Assembly: GCF_001905725.1 (NCBI RefSeq)
Contig: NZ_LIWB01000006.1
Location: 1 to 64,000, forward strand
DNA length: 64,000 bases
Reading direction: 5' to 3'
DNA from: Streptomyces sp. CB02400
GTDB lineage: Bacteria; Actinomycetota; Actinomycetes; Streptomycetales; Streptomycetaceae
Part shown: piece after piece, positions 63,524-64,000 of the stretch
Layout: each line of letters opens with the position of its first letter
Position numbering within the stretch: position 1 is the first letter of the stretch
Notes under the pieces: model-generated
What the model saw: the letters and a program-made list of their open reading frames with translations, nothing else
Databases searched by the model: none
Told to the model about the DNA's origin: nothing
Program-made: the position numbers and the translations under genes

Positions 63524-63658
63524 TCAGTTGTCGGGCCACCAGGTGCGGGCGATGTCCTTGCGGACCTCGGGTCGTCCCGCGGGGCGCTCGTCGGCCTCCT
63601 CACGGGTCCGGCGGGCGTCCGTCTTCCTCGGGGGCTTCTGCACGGTGACACGGCGCAT
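63524..63658 (-). CDS. 44-residue basic small protein
   Basis: Reads MRRVTVQKPPRKTDARRT through ARTWWPDN and stop; 44 residues, rich in Arg and Lys, ending WWPDN. AAGGAGG sits 5 bases before the ATG, the best ribosome-binding site in this part of the window, and codon use is typical. I do not recognise the family. It lies between the LPMO promoter region and a divergent methyltransferase. Confidence 0.75.
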   Translation of the reverse strand: MRRVTVQKPPRKTDARRTREEADERPAGRPEVRKDIARTWWPDN

Positions 63659-63796
63659 GGCTGCCTCCTTCAGGGTCCACCGGGTTCCGTGTTCTCACGG
63701 AGGTAGACCTTTCGGGGGAGAGTTCCTCATCGGTCCCGTTCTGTCTGTGGCCGCTGTCACGAATCGATTGTCAGTGGTGGGTGTCACTCTGGGGCC

Positions 63797-64000
63797 ATGA
63801 CGATCCACGGCGGTGACGGGGCGGGTACGGACGGTGTCGACTGGGACGCGGAGGCCGCCGCGTTCGACGAGGAGCCGGACCACGGGCTGCGCGACCCGCG
63901 GGTGCGCGCCGCCTGGGCGGCGCGGCTGCGGGCCTGGCTGCCGGGGCGGCCCGGCGACGTCCTCGACCTCGGCTGCGGCACCGGCAGCCTGTCCCTCCTC
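63797..64000 (+). CDS. SAM-dependent methyltransferase (partial, cut by window end)
   Basis: 68 codons from the ATG at 63797. A short acidic N-terminus (DWDAEAAAFDEEPDHGL) precedes motif I DVLDLGCGTGSLSLL, the class I methyltransferase SAM-binding loop. The 3' end lies outside the window. Substrate unknown. Confidence 0.9.
   Translation, partial: MTIHGGDGAGTDGVDWDAEAAAFDEEPDHGLRDPRVRAAWAARLRAWLPGRPGDVLDLGCGTGSLSLL

Overview
This 64 kb window is chromosomal DNA from a high-GC actinomycete, almost certainly a Streptomyces. The evidence is very high third-position GC, GTG and TTG starts with 4-base stop/start overlaps, pairs of streptogrisin-like secreted proteases, class E sortase-type sorting signals, F420-type enzymes and Streptomyces-style ParA/ScpAB/SepF-like genes. 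From memory, the gene order tlyA-nadK-recN ... pyrG-nudix-TPR-ald-parA-RHH-scpA-scpB-rluB ... aroH-tyrA-cmk-plsC-der ... sepF-like ... lipase-LPMO matches the SCO1791 to SCO1733 region of S. coelicolor read backwards. I could not check this by search.

Layout. 0-0.3 kb: the end of an rRNA operon (23S-5S spacer, 5S rRNA, strong terminator). 0.3-8.3 kb: an Arg/Asp-rich repeat protein with a helical-repeat C-terminus, a DUF1015 protein, a HAD phosphatase, a three-gene siderophore/iron ABC importer behind an iron box, an SCP2-like protein and a small acidic protein. 8.3-12 kb: tlyA-nadK-recN, with a degenerate two-repeat type I-E CRISPR-like relic between nadK and recN. 12-18 kb: glycosyltransferase, PucR regulator, F420-type oxidoreductase and GH15 hydrolase. 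18-30 kb: pyrG, NUDIX hydrolase, TPR ATPase-like protein, alanine dehydrogenase, then the chromosome-organisation block parA, RHH-like partner, scpA, scpB, followed by rluB.

30-33.2 kb: the most distinctive cluster. It has an NrtR-type NUDIX regulator, an ADP-ribosylglycohydrolase and two polymerase-beta-type nucleotidyltransferases, behind a perfect 23-bp-armed inverted repeat that abuts the regulator's start codon. 33-38.3 kb: a Rieske lipoprotein, then chorismate mutase, prephenate dehydrogenase, cytidylate kinase, acyltransferase and the GTPase Der in a tightly packed run. 38.3-47 kb: two conserved hypotheticals, an Rpf/LysM cell-wall hydrolase with a long leader, and a branched-chain-amino-acid-type ABC system in which LivH, LivM and LivG are fused in one polypeptide. 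47-54 kb: a stand-alone cytochrome oxidase subunit I, an I78-like inhibitor, a PAP2 phosphatase, a PIG-V-like mannosyltransferase and an MFS exporter. 54-64 kb: acyl-CoA dehydrogenase, SepF paralogue, a protein with an extraordinary cysteine-rich tail, two streptogrisin-type proteases, a cupin/MarR divergent pair with three evenly phased operators, a secreted lipase, a wall-anchored LPMO, a 44-residue small protein and the start of a methyltransferase.

Convergent gene pairs are generally separated by long perfect hairpins acting as bidirectional terminators (2141-2176, 40942-40975, 49396-49443, 55549-55573, 60201-60236, 62200-62240). Function assignments rest on motif reading only; no database search was possible.
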